A program made the translations under genes and the position numbers. Shown one piece after another: positions 18,622 through 27,037 of a stretch of DNA of 64,000 nt. Under the pieces are notes generated by a model. It was not told the origin of the DNA. It ran no database searches and saw only the letters and a program-made list of their open reading frames with translations. Source of the stretch: Neglectibacter sp. X58 (GTDB lineage: Bacteria; Bacillota; Clostridia; Oscillospirales; Acutalibacteraceae); NCBI RefSeq assembly GCF_009936035.1, contig NZ_QWEO01000004.1, forward strand, positions 62,001 to 126,000, in the 5' to 3' direction. Positions within the stretch are counted from its first letter, which is position 1; every line of letters starts with the position of its first letter.

Positions 18622-20235
18622 CTAATCCAAGAATCCCTGGGGCACGCCGCTGCCCTCTCCTGACCCGCCTTCAGGGGGCTGGGACACAGGCGGCTCCGGG
18701 TTAAAGCTGGGCACAGGATCCGGCGTAACCGGGGGCGGGGTTACCGGTGGAGGCGTGACAGGAGGCGGGGTAACCGGAGGAGGCGTAGGCTCGCTGGGCT
18801 TAATGGTGGGCGTGGGGCTGGGAGAAACAGAGGGCTTGGGAGAGGGCGAGGGCGAGGGCAGGGTATTGCCCTCCTCCTTGCCGGTGTCTATCTTGCTAGT
18901 GTCTGTGCCCTCCCCAATGATGAACACCTTGCCTGTAGGCGGATAGTAGGAAGAGGGCAGTTCTTCTGTGCGCACAGTGGCGTCGCCCTTCAGGAACGTG
19001 CGGTATGCCTTGGCGGAATAGCCGTTGTTCCCGGAGGTCTTGCGCTTATAGGCCCCCTTGGCAAGGCCCGCGTCCACCACAAAGCTTACCTCGGAAAGAG
19101 GGCCGGAAGAGCCGGTCTGCTCAGAGGAAACGCTGATTTTATCCCACTCCTTGGGGAACACCCCGAAGAAGCTTACGTGGAGATCCACATTGTCCATCCA
19201 GGCGGCAATATACACCGGGGCGTCCAGGGGGTTTTTAAATTTAAAGTCAATGTTCCCATAGTCCACCGTAGCGTCCAGGCCAATGGGACAGTAGGAAGAG
19301 GGCATGCTGTGGCATTCCCGGGCCGTAATTTCCATGCCCGCCAGCAGCGCGGCATTATACAGGGTGGTGGAACCCTGGCAGATGCCGCCGCCATACATCT
19401 GCACCAGCACCCCGCCGTTAATGCCTCCGGCAGGCAGCCACCCCCGGGATGGGTCTGTGCTGTCGCCCAGGGCTGTGTTGTAGGAAAATTCCTGCTCCGG
19501 CTCCAAAACCGTGCCGTTTACATGGGAAAGGGCCAGGCGCATGTTGCTGTTGCCGTTTTCCGTGTTGGTGGAGGTGGTGGAATAGGTGGAAAGGAGCTTA
19601 AAGTTTTCGTTTAAATAGCTTTGGGTCAGCTTGGGCTTTGTCTCCAGGAACGCCGCCTGGATATCCCCGTCATGCTTCTGGGAGAGAAGCTGCCGCACGC
19701 TTTTCAGGGTAGCGGCCATGTCCACCCTGACGCCGGCCTGCTCCTGGGTGAAGGAGAACTTTTCCCCGTTATAGCTTTCCACTGTGGCGTCCTTGGCCTC
19801 TACATAGCAGGTTTTTGCCGCGTCCTCCAGCTTCTGCCTGCCGCTGGGGGACAAATCCGCCACATAGGGCAGGGCATATTCCTGGGGGCTGCGGTTTTCC
19901 AAAAGCTTTGGCAGCTCTTTTTCCAGCACGTCCTGGATAACGAAATCCCCCTTTTGCAGCAGGATGGTGTCATCCTTGAACTTCACGCTGATTTCCAGGC
20001 TGTTCACCGCCTCCTCCAGGGCTTTCTTCGAGATATCCAGGGCCTCGTCCAGGGTTTTCCCGCCAATATTCCGCCCGCCCATGGTGGTGCCCGCTGGGAA
20101 CAAGGAGGCGTCCTCCGCCGCTGAGGAAAGCAGGGAAGAAGTATCCTCCTCCGGCTTGGAGCAGGCCCCCAGCCCTGTAATCAAAAGCAGGGAGGCCGCC
20201 CCGGCCACCACCGCGTATTTCCAAAAATGCTTCAT
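18622..20235 (-). CDS. VanW-family lipoprotein with proline-rich tail
   Basis: This 537-aa protein begins with a signal peptide and lipobox (LLLITGLGAC), so it is membrane-anchored outside the cell. A peptidoglycan-binding-like domain (residues about 40-230) precedes the VanW domain (FSYNTALGDST, GGGICQGSTTLYNAAL, ARECHSMPSSYCPIGLDAT). A G5-like segment follows. The last 80 residues are Pro/Ser/Thr-rich with four PPPVT repeats encoded by 15-bp DNA repeats. VanW proteins accompany vancomycin clusters, but most copies, like this one, stand alone and their role is unknown. The start at 20235 has a GAGAGGATGG site. Confidence 0.88.
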   Translation of the reverse strand: MKHFWKYAVVAGAASLLLITGLGACSKPEEDTSSLLSSAAEDASLFPAGTTMGGRNIGGKTLDEALDISKKALEEAVNSLEISVKFKDDTILLQKGDFVIQDVLEKELPKLLENRSPQEYALPYVADLSPSGRQKLEDAAKTCYVEAKDATVESYNGEKFSFTQEQAGVRVDMAATLKSVRQLLSQKHDGDIQAAFLETKPKLTQSYLNENFKLLSTYSTTSTNTENGNSNMRLALSHVNGTVLEPEQEFSYNTALGDSTDPSRGWLPAGGINGGVLVQMYGGGICQGSTTLYNAALLAGMEITARECHSMPSSYCPIGLDATVDYGNIDFKFKNPLDAPVYIAAWMDNVDLHVSFFGVFPKEWDKISVSSEQTGSSGPLSEVSFVVDAGLAKGAYKRKTSGNNGYSAKAYRTFLKGDATVRTEELPSSYYPPTGKVFIIGEGTDTSKIDTGKEEGNTLPSPSPSPKPSVSPSPTPTIKPSEPTPPPVTPPPVTPPPVTPPPVTPDPVPSFNPEPPVSQPPEGGSGEGSGVPQGFLD

Positions 20236-20474
20236 GCTTTTACCATCCTCTCTGCCGGCCTGCGCCGTGCTTTTTACCGTTTTATCGTCCTGCCGCTCCC
20301 CTGCGTTAGCTTCCCACGCTTCCAAACAAGGCTTCCAAAGAAAACCCTTCCATTCCCATGCCCGCAGAGGGCTTTTGCTGCGTGAGAGCGGCTTTCCCGC
20401 TTTTCGCATTTGCGCCGCGCAGCCTGCCGCAGTTTCAGGAAACAAAAAAGCCGGGCAGCGCAAGCGCCATTCTT

Positions 20475-20503
20475 ATTATACCGTCTGCCCGGGGAAAAGT
20501 AAA
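20475..20503 (-). promoter_or_regulatory. Promoter of the VanW-family gene
   Basis: On the minus strand TTTACT (20503-20498), a 17-bp spacer and TATAAT (20480-20475). The leader to the start codon is about 230 nt and holds no gene. The rest of the divergent gap (20236-20719) shows only a possible extended -10 (TGTTACAAT, near 20555) for the next gene. Confidence 0.65.
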
Positions 20504-20719
20504 CGGGGAAATGGTTTCAATTTGATTAAAAAACTGGAATTTTTTCGGGGTGTATGTTACAATGTTTGTAATAAATTTTCAGGGCTTGTTTTGAAAACAG
20601 AGGAAGTGACGGATTTCGCGCAGGGCAAGGCGGCTGAACCCCAGGCGCCCAAGGGGCCAGAAGATGGCGCCCGCGCTTTTTCAAAAGGAAGCCTTAACTT
20701 TTGCGAGGGATATAAAACT

Positions 20720-21847
20720 ATGAAAATCATGCTCTTAACGGCTGCTACCGGCGGGGGCCACATCCGCACGGCAAACGCCATAGAACAGTACATCCGGGAC
20801 AACACCCCTTATGATGTTACCATCGTGGACACCTTAAAGGCCGTAGGCCGCCTGCTGGACAAGACGGTGTGCGACAGCTACCTGTTTATGGCCAAAAAGG
20901 CCCCGGCCCTTTTCGGCCACCTTTACAAGCGTACCAACAAGAACAGCCGTTTTTCCGACCTGGTGCCCAAGCTCAGCGGCCTGTTCAGCCGCCTGCTCTA
21001 CCCCGCCATTGAGGCCTATGGGCCAGACGCCATCATCACCACCCACCCCTTTGCCACAGAAATGGCGGCAGCCCTGAAGGCAGACGGCCTTGTGAAGGCC
21101 CCCCTCATCTGCATCATCACCGATTACGGCGCACACCGGGCCTATATCGCCAAAGAGGTGGACGCCTATGTGGTGGCAGGCAGCCACATGCTGCCGGAGC
21201 TTGCCGCTTTCGGCGTGCCGGAAGAAAAAGTATATCCCTTTGGCATCCCGGTACACGGGGTGTTCTTTGACAAAAGCGACCAGGCCATGCTGCTGCGCCA
21301 GCTAAACCTCAGCCCGGAAACACCCACCCTGCTGTTTATGGCAGGCAGCTTCGGGGTGAACAACATCATCCGGCTGTACCGGGAGCTGGCTGCCACCAGC
21401 GTGCCCATGCAGATTATCGTTATCACCGGGCGCAACAAGAAGCTTTACGAGGCCTTTGAAAAAGAGGTTGCCCAGGAAAGCCAGGTGCCCACCCGCCTGC
21501 TGTATTTTACAGACGAAGTGGAGAAATACATGCACGCCGCCGACCTGTTGGTGACAAAGCCCGGGGGCCTCACTGTCTCCGAGGCTTTAGCCTGCAACCT
21601 GCCCATGGCTGTGTTCGACGCCATCCCCGGCCAGGAGGAGGACAACGCCAACTTCCTCCTCACCCACGACATGTGCGTGCGGGTGCAGAAGGACGGGGAC
21701 TTTGCCGGGGAAATCTCCGCCCTGCTCCAGGAAAAGCAGCGGCTTTCCGCCATGCGGGAAAACTGCCGGGAGTTTGACAAGTCCCAGTCCATCCCAAACC
21801 TCCTGGCCCTGATAGAGCGCCTGGCAGGGCAGGAAACAGGCCAGTGA
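20720..21847 (+). CDS. Diacylglycerol glucosyltransferase/MGDG synthase-type glycosyltransferase
   Basis: The 375 aa have a GT-B fold. MKIMLLTAATGGGHIRTA is the acceptor-side glycine-rich start of UgtP/MGDG synthases, and VTKPGGLTVSEAL plus the donor-site region IPGQEEDN lie in the C-terminal half. It probably transfers glucose or galactose to diacylglycerol at the inner membrane face. The start at 20720 has a GAGGG site. Longer upstream frames lack homology. Its end is 12 nt before the next gene, so they share a transcript. Confidence 0.88.
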   Translation: MKIMLLTAATGGGHIRTANAIEQYIRDNTPYDVTIVDTLKAVGRLLDKTVCDSYLFMAKKAPALFGHLYKRTNKNSRFSDLVPKLSGLFSRLLYPAIEAYGPDAIITTHPFATEMAAALKADGLVKAPLICIITDYGAHRAYIAKEVDAYVVAGSHMLPELAAFGVPEEKVYPFGIPVHGVFFDKSDQAMLLRQLNLSPETPTLLFMAGSFGVNNIIRLYRELAATSVPMQIIVITGRNKKLYEAFEKEVAQESQVPTRLLYFTDEVEKYMHAADLLVTKPGGLTVSEALACNLPMAVFDAIPGQEEDNANFLLTHDMCVRVQKDGDFAGEISALLQEKQRLSAMRENCREFDKSQSIPNLLALIERLAGQETGQ

Positions 21848-21859
21848 GGAGGACAGGCT

Positions 21860-22582
21860 ATGGCTTTCACCCAGGAGGACTACCAGAAAGTGCTGCAGGA
21901 GCTTGCCGCCCAGGCAGACCCCCAGTATAAAGCGTTTCACGAGGGCCTTATCCCTGGCAGACAGATGACTTACGGGGTGCGGGTGCCCGTCATGCGGGCC
22001 ATTGCCAAAAAAATCACCAAAGGCGACCCCCTGGGCTTTTTAGCGGCAAGCCTTCCGGCCTCTTATGAAGAGTGCATGGTGCGGGGGATGGTTATCGCGG
22101 GCATGAAGCTGCCCATGGAGGGGCGCCTGCCCCTGGTGGAAGGTTTCCTGCCCTTCATTGACAACTGGGCTGTGTGCGACTGCTTCTGCAGCTCTTTTAA
22201 GCTGAAAAAGCCGGAGGAACGGGAGGCCATGTGGCAGTTCCTGCTGCCCCTGTTCCAGTCGGAGGAGGAGTTTTCCGCCCGCTTTGCTGTGGTGATGTTC
22301 CTCTCCCACTTTGCCGCAGAGGACAAAATCGCGGAGGGCCTGTCCCTGCTGGAGGGCATGGGCCAGCCCCAGTATTACGTCCGCATGGCAGTGGCCTGGG
22401 CAGTGTCGGTGTGTTATGTAAAGTTCCCCGCCGAAACCCTGCCCCTTTTGGCCCGCCGCACCCTGCCCCCCTTCACCCAGAACAAAAGCATCCAGAAAAT
22501 ACGGGAATCTTACCGGGTGCCCCGGGAGGACAAGGACATGCTGCTGGCCTATAAGCTGCCCCTCCCCCCTTCCGTCCATTAG
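21860..22582 (+). CDS. AlkD-like DNA alkylation repair protein
   Basis: The 240-aa protein is built of HEAT-like helical repeats as in the AlkD/AlkC glycosylases that remove alkylated bases (YGVRVPVMRAIAKKI, DNWAVCDCFCSSFK, YYVRMAVAWAVSVCYVKFP, NKSIQKIRES). The WAVCD segment contains the Trp-Asp region of AlkD, including an Asp in the expected catalytic place. It sits 12 nt after the glycosyltransferase with GAGGAGGAC as ribosome site. Confidence 0.87.
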   Translation: MAFTQEDYQKVLQELAAQADPQYKAFHEGLIPGRQMTYGVRVPVMRAIAKKITKGDPLGFLAASLPASYEECMVRGMVIAGMKLPMEGRLPLVEGFLPFIDNWAVCDCFCSSFKLKKPEEREAMWQFLLPLFQSEEEFSARFAVVMFLSHFAAEDKIAEGLSLLEGMGQPQYYVRMAVAWAVSVCYVKFPAETLPLLARRTLPPFTQNKSIQKIRESYRVPREDKDMLLAYKLPLPPSVH

Positions 22583-22646
22583 ACGCAGAAGGACAGGCTT
22601 TGGCAACAGGCTTTCTAAAAAAGTTTTATCTGAATCGTTATGTAGA

Positions 22647-22673
22647 GGCCCGGGGATTTTGTGTCCCCGGGCC
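22647..22673. terminator. Hairpin between convergent genes
   Basis: GGCCCGGGGA and TCCCCGGGCC form a perfect 10-bp GC-rich stem. It lies between alkD-like (plus) and the small lipoprotein gene (minus). T-runs are poor on both sides. Confidence 0.6.
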
Positions 22674-22686
22674 AAGAGCCAGTGTT

Positions 22687-22953
22687 TTATTCAGCAGCTT
22701 CGCTGTCCGGGCGGCTGCTGATGTCCTTTGTGGACTCCATGCTGCTGTCCGCCCTGCTGGAGCTGTCCGGATCCACTGCTTCCTCCAGCTTGGAGCCTGC
22801 CTTGCTGGCAGTGCTGCTGATAGCGCTGCCGGCCTTGGACACAGCGCTGGAAACGTCGCTGCCCACCTTGCCGTTGCCGCAGGCTGTAAGGCTTACGGCC
22901 AGAAGGGCGCACAGCGCAAGCGCCCCCAGAATTTTTTTACACATACCTTTCAT
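22687..22953 (-). CDS. Small Ser/Ala-rich lipoprotein
   Basis: This 88-aa protein has a type II signal peptide (ILGALALCALLAVSLTAC) and a short hydrophilic, Ser/Ala/Lys-rich tail predicted to be unstructured. It has no recognised domain. Small lipoproteins of this kind (entericidin-like in layout) are common; a function cannot be assigned. The second ATG is chosen because it is about 8 nt from AGAAAGGG; an ATG 6 nt upstream is possible. Confidence 0.7.
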   Translation of the reverse strand: MKGMCKKILGALALCALLAVSLTACGNGKVGSDVSSAVSKAGSAISSTASKAGSKLEEAVDPDSSSRADSSMESTKDISSRPDSEAAE

Positions 22954-23094
22954 GGTCATGACCCTTTCTGTACAAAATAGAGTTTTGAAACACTCTATAG
23001 CCTGCCCCGGCCAGGCAGGGATTATGCGGGCAGGAAAAAAATTTTTACAAATTGATAGAATCCTTTAAGAATGTTGTAAGGACGTGACTTTATT

Positions 23095-24018
23095 ATGGTA
23101 TATACGGTAACCCTCAACCCCGCCCTGGATCTCTCTGCCCCTGCCGCCCCGGCTTCCGGTGGGGCGGCCCGCTATGGGCAGGGGGACTTTATCGCCGGCG
23201 GCAAGGGGATCAACGTGTCCCTGCTGCTCACCTCCCTGGGGGTGGAGAACTGCGCCCTGGGCTTTCTGGGAGGCTTTACCGGCCAGGAGGTAGAGCGGCA
23301 GCTTGCGGCCCAGGGCTGCAAAACAGACTTCCTCCCCCTGCCCGCGGGCTGCACCCGCATCAACCTCAAGCTGCTGGGCGGGGACGGCGGGGTTACCGAA
23401 CTGAACGGGGACGGCCCGGAAATCCCTCTGCCCTTTCTGGAAAAGCTGGAAGAGAAGTGCGCGGCACTGGGGCCTGGGGACGGGCTGGTGCTGGCGGGCA
23501 GCGTGCCCGCCTCCCTGCCAAGGGATATCTATGTCCGGCTGCTGGGGCAGGCCGCAGAGAAAGGCGTTCTTACAGTGGTGGACGCCTCCGGGGAGGCCCT
23601 GAAAGCCGTCCTCTGCCGCAGGCCCTTCCTGATAAAGCCCAACCTGCAGGAGCTGGAGGAGCTTTTCCAGGTGGAAATCGCCACAGTTTCCCAGGCCGCC
23701 GAATATGCCGGGATGCTGCGGGAAATGGGCGCCCAGAACGTGGTGGTGTCTATGGGCGAAAAGGGGGCGCTGCTGGCAGACAGCACCGGCAGGCGGCTTT
23801 TCTGCCGGGCCGCCCGGGGAGAGGCTGTTTCCGCCGTAGGGGCCGGGGATTCCCTGGTGGCAGGGTTCCTGTACGGCTGGAGCCTCCATGGCACCGGGGA
23901 GGGCGCTTTGCGCTGGGGCGTGGCGGCAGGCTGCGCCACAGCTTTTACAGCAGGCATTGCCCAGGGGGATATGGTGAAAAAGCTGTATCCCCTGGTGGGG
24001 AACCCCTATTCCCTTTAG
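23095..24018 (+). CDS. 1-phosphofructokinase/tagatose-6-phosphate kinase (PfkB family)
   Basis: This ribokinase-fold sugar kinase of 307 aa begins MVYTVTLNPALDLS, the signature of FruK/LacC enzymes. It has GGKGINVS near residue 38 and the catalytic GAGDSLVAGF near residue 260. FruK would make fructose-1,6-bisphosphate, but no fructose PTS gene is adjacent, so the substrate is uncertain. It appears to be monocistronic, with AAGGACG as ribosome site. Confidence 0.87.
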   Translation: MVYTVTLNPALDLSAPAAPASGGAARYGQGDFIAGGKGINVSLLLTSLGVENCALGFLGGFTGQEVERQLAAQGCKTDFLPLPAGCTRINLKLLGGDGGVTELNGDGPEIPLPFLEKLEEKCAALGPGDGLVLAGSVPASLPRDIYVRLLGQAAEKGVLTVVDASGEALKAVLCRRPFLIKPNLQELEELFQVEIATVSQAAEYAGMLREMGAQNVVVSMGEKGALLADSTGRRLFCRAARGEAVSAVGAGDSLVAGFLYGWSLHGTGEGALRWGVAAGCATAFTAGIAQGDMVKKLYPLVGNPYSL

Positions 24019-24040
24019 AGGCTGTTTTCAAACAGCCTCT
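24017..24040 (+). terminator. Hairpin overlapping the end of the PfkB-family gene
   Basis: AGAGGCTGTTT pairs with AAACAGCCTCT right at the stop codon, with a very short loop. There is no strong T-run. The core resembles the ends of the inverted repeat at 55396-55488. Confidence 0.5.
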
Positions 24041-24227
24041 GGCGCTTTGCCCGCTCTCCCGCAAAAATGACAATAGGTTACAAAATATTACAAACAGTTT
24101 ACAAAATGCGGGTTTTTCGCCGCAAATTCCCATTATTCACAGTTTGTTCATCATTCTAATAAGGAACCAGCGGCAGGATATCCCTTTGCCTGGAAAAGAT
24201 ATTTTCAAACGGAATGGCTATACCAGG

Positions 24228-24256
24228 TTGACAGAAAGTCGATTTCCACGTAAAAT
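24228..24256 (+). promoter_or_regulatory. Promoter of xpaC-telA
   Basis: TTGACA (24228-24233), a 17-bp spacer and TAAAAT (24251-24256). The leader of about 105 nt contains the 16-bp palindrome CCCGGGGCGCCCCGGG (24298-24313) and the hairpin at 24341. Confidence 0.8.
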
Positions 24257-24340
24257 AAAAGTGGGGATTTAGATACTCTGAATAAAAAGGAACGGAACCC
24301 GGGGCGCCCCGGGCAGGTACATAACGAATGAGAGAAAGGA

Positions 24341-24367
24341 GCGGTACGGGCGCGGCCCTTATACCGC
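24341..24367 (+). promoter_or_regulatory. Hairpin between Shine-Dalgarno sequence and xpaC start
   Basis: AGAAAGGA ends at 24340. GCGGTA (24341-24346) then pairs with TACCGC (24362-24367), with GGGC/GCCC inside, and ATG follows at once. The upstream motif AGAAAGGAGCGGTAC is shared with the nadE leader. Confidence 0.6.
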
Positions 24368-25510
24368 ATGGCGATGCGTATGAACCAATATGGAAACAGG
24401 CCGTTGGAGGAGGAATACCGTGCCTCCCAGATGTATAGAAAGCTCACCGGGGCAGGGGCCGACAAGCTGGCAGAGGGCCTGGGCCGCGCCGCCGCCGGCA
24501 TTGACGGGGCCATAAACGGCTTTGCCGCCGGCATGAAGGGGGGCGCCCGCCATCCTTATGGAAACCCAGGCGCCCAGCCCCGCCCGGCCCCTCCTCCCAC
24601 CAACAAGGTGCCGCCGGGATACCGGCAGCAGCACGTCTATAAACAGCCCCCCCAGCAAACGCCGCCTCCTACCAATAAGGTGCCCCCAGGATACCGGCAG
24701 CAGGCATACCAGAAGCCAAAGGGCCAAACCTGGCAGACCGCTCCCAGGCCGGCCCCCCAGCCCGCCCGCCGCCCGGGAGGCGTCACCCCGGCCCCCGCGC
24801 CGAAAATGCCCCCTATGAAGGTGGTGCGCCGGGGCAGCCCCGCCAAGTTCTACATTACAGGGGCGGCGGCAGTGCTCTATTCCCAGATGTTCCCCATGTA
24901 TAACATGTTTCACTTCGGCATATTTGCCCTGGTGCTGGTGCTGGTGTTTCTGGGTTCTGCCGCGCTTTTCAAGGGCAAAAAGGAATTTGTGCCTGTGGAG
25001 CCGGAGCCTGTAAAGCCCAAAGAACCGGAAAAGCCCCAGGAGGAGGCGAAGCCCTCCCGCACCGGGAACCCGGAGGTGGATAAGATTATCGACGAGGGCA
25101 ACGGGTATCTCAGGAAGCTGCGGGCGGCAAACGACGCCATTCCCGACGAGGCTTTGTCTGAGGATATTGACCGCATGGAACGGGCTTCCGCCGATATTTT
25201 CGCCTATATTGCCGACCACCCAGGCAAAGCCCCGCAAATCCGCAAATTTATGAACTATTACCTGCCCACCACCCTGAAGCTTTTAGGCAGCTATGAGCGG
25301 CTTTCCCGGCAGTCTGTAAAGGGAGAAAACATCACCTCTACCATGTTCAACATCGCGGGCATGATGCATACGGTAGCCGACGCCTTTGAAAAGCAGCTCG
25401 ACTCCCTTTTCACCGACGAGGCCATGGACATTTCCGCCGACATTACAGTGTTTGAGTCCATGCTGGAGCAGGAGGGGTTTGTGGAGGACAAAACAAAGCC
25501 TTCCCTGTAA
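24368..25510 (+). CDS. XpaC-family membrane protein
   Basis: This is a 380-aa protein of the family named for 5-bromo-4-chloroindolyl phosphate hydrolysis (XpaC); its true function is unknown. A Pro/Gln-rich N-terminal 160 residues includes two copies of PPPTNKVPPGYRQQ, 24 codons apart. Two hydrophobic segments follow (about residues 158-198), then a soluble helical domain (VDKIIDEGNGYLRKLR, YLPTTLKLLGSYERL). It pairs with a TelA-family gene downstream, as xpaC-yaaN does in Bacillus. The start could be either of two further ATGs within 12 nt. Confidence 0.85.
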   Translation: MAMRMNQYGNRPLEEEYRASQMYRKLTGAGADKLAEGLGRAAAGIDGAINGFAAGMKGGARHPYGNPGAQPRPAPPPTNKVPPGYRQQHVYKQPPQQTPPPTNKVPPGYRQQAYQKPKGQTWQTAPRPAPQPARRPGGVTPAPAPKMPPMKVVRRGSPAKFYITGAAAVLYSQMFPMYNMFHFGIFALVLVLVFLGSAALFKGKKEFVPVEPEPVKPKEPEKPQEEAKPSRTGNPEVDKIIDEGNGYLRKLRAANDAIPDEALSEDIDRMERASADIFAYIADHPGKAPQIRKFMNYYLPTTLKLLGSYERLSRQSVKGENITSTMFNIAGMMHTVADAFEKQLDSLFTDEAMDISADITVFESMLEQEGFVEDKTKPSL

Positions 25511-25641
25511 GGCGGCAGGATTTCAAACGGATCCCAGCGCTTTTATGAAGCTGTACCAGCAGGCTATCCCATAAAGTTTCCCGGTACAGCTTCTGCATTT
25601 CTTATATCTTTTTGCACACATTTTTTGAGGAGGGACGCCAC

Positions 25642-26814
25642 ATGGAAAACGAACAGAAGCTGGCCCTGGAGCAGGAGGCCCCGGGCATACCCGCCCTGAC
25701 TCTGGAGGGCCTGGAACCCCCGGCCCTGACCCTGGAGCAGGAAGCGCCGCTGGAGGAAAAGAAGCCGGAGGCCACCACTTTGGACGAAAGCGCGCTCACC
25801 CCGGAGGAGCAGAAGGTGGTGGAGGAGTTTTCTGAAAAGATAGATTTGCAGAACAGCACCATGGTGCTGCAATACGGCTCCGCGGCCCAGAAGAAAATCG
25901 CGTCCTTTTCCGACACGGCGCTGAACAACGTGCGCACCAAGGATCTGGGCGAGGTGGGGGATCAGATTTCCCATCTGGTGGTGGAGCTGAAGGGCTTTGA
26001 CATTGACGAGGAGGAGAAAAAAGGCTTTTTCGGCTTCTTTAAAAACACAAGCAACAAAATAACCGCCATGAAGGCCCGGTATGACTCCGCTGAAACCAAC
26101 GTGAATAAAATTGCTGCTGCCCTGGAGGCCCATCAGGTGCAGCTTATGAAGGACGTTGTGATGCTGGACAAGCTTTATGAGATGAACCTGAACTACCACA
26201 AAGAGCTTTCCATGTACATCATTGCCGGCAAAAAGAAGCTGCAGAAGGAGCGGGCCACCACCCTGGAAGAATTAAAGGCCAAGGCCCAGCGCACAGGCCT
26301 TGCGGAGGACGCCCAGGCGGCCAACGACTTTGCCCAGCAGTGCGACAACTTTGAAAAGAAGCTCCACGATCTGGAGCTTACCCGCATGGTGAGCGTGCAG
26401 ATGTCCCCCCAGATACGGCTTGTGCAGAACAACGACAAGCTGATGACGGAGAAAATCCAGTCCACCCTGGTGAACACCATCCCCCTGTGGAAGAGCCAGA
26501 TGGTGCTGGCCTTGGGCGTGGCCCACTCCGAGCAGGCGGTGAAGGCCCAGCGGGAAGTGACGGACATGACGAACGAGCTGCTGCGCCGGAACGCGGAGAA
26601 GCTGAAAATCAGCACCATCGAGACAGCCCGGGAGTCGGAGCGGGGCATTGTGGACATGGAAACCCTGCGCATGACAAACCAGTCCCTTATCCAGACCCTG
26701 GACGAGGTGGTGAAAATCCAGGACGAGGGCCGGGCAAAGCGCCGGGCCGCCGAGGCGGAAATCGGCCGGCTGGAGGGCGAGCTGAAGCAGAAGCTGCTGG
26801 ACATCCACACCTAA
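25642..26814 (+). CDS. TelA/KlaA-family toxic anion resistance-like protein
   Basis: The 390-aa protein matches the TelA family: an acidic N-terminus, then long helical segments (VVEEFSEKIDLQNSTMVLQYG, NKITAMKARYDSAETNVNKI, QMSPQIRLVQNNDKLMTEKIQ). The family was found through tellurite resistance, but chromosomal copies next to xpaC are thought to serve cell-envelope functions. GAGGAGGG precedes the ATG at 25642. The 131-nt gap after xpaC holds no clear terminator. Confidence 0.88.
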   Translation: MENEQKLALEQEAPGIPALTLEGLEPPALTLEQEAPLEEKKPEATTLDESALTPEEQKVVEEFSEKIDLQNSTMVLQYGSAAQKKIASFSDTALNNVRTKDLGEVGDQISHLVVELKGFDIDEEEKKGFFGFFKNTSNKITAMKARYDSAETNVNKIAAALEAHQVQLMKDVVMLDKLYEMNLNYHKELSMYIIAGKKKLQKERATTLEELKAKAQRTGLAEDAQAANDFAQQCDNFEKKLHDLELTRMVSVQMSPQIRLVQNNDKLMTEKIQSTLVNTIPLWKSQMVLALGVAHSEQAVKAQREVTDMTNELLRRNAEKLKISTIETARESERGIVDMETLRMTNQSLIQTLDEVVKIQDEGRAKRRAAEAEIGRLEGELKQKLLDIHT

Positions 26815-26837
26815 GGGTGCTTTATGTCTCCGACGGC

Positions 26838-26883
26838 TTAGGGGTTTCACCCCTAAGAACCCCACCACCTTTGAAAAGGTGGA
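26838..26883. repeat. Intergenic double-hairpin repeat
   Basis: TTAGGGG-TTTCA-CCCCTAA (26838-26856) is followed by CCACCTT-TGAA-AAGGTGG (26866-26883). The same modular design recurs at 46280, 51208-51264 and 55599-55643. It may serve as terminator for telA. Confidence 0.6.
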
Positions 26884-26986
26884 CGAAACTTTTGCGTTTT
26901 CAAATTTTCTAATTTTTCTTTTATTTTTACCTGCTCCCGCTGGCTTGACCCAGGGAGGCAGGAGACAGTAAGGTTTTTGAAGATTG

Positions 26987-27019
26987 CAAGGGAACTTTTT
27001 CCTGAAAAAAGTTCCCTTG
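26987..27019. repeat. Palindromic repeat upstream of the AraC-type gene
   Basis: CAAGGGAACTTTT pairs with AAAAGTTCCCTTG. A close relative (CCAGGGAAACTTTT...) lies at 51208-51241. Confidence 0.65.
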
Positions 27020-27037
27020 TCCGCCGGAGGCGACCTT

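Noticed and set aside
19964-20719. N-terminal extension of the glycosyltransferase by about 250 codons
   Set aside because: The extension is antisense to the VanW gene and without homology; the protein start MKIMLLTAATGGGH is canonical with its own ribosome site.
24592-24705. Two direct repeats (PPPTNKVPPGYRQQ) as a possible CRISPR-like unit
   Set aside because: They are in-frame protein repeats inside xpaC, only two copies. No CRISPR array or cas gene was seen in the window.
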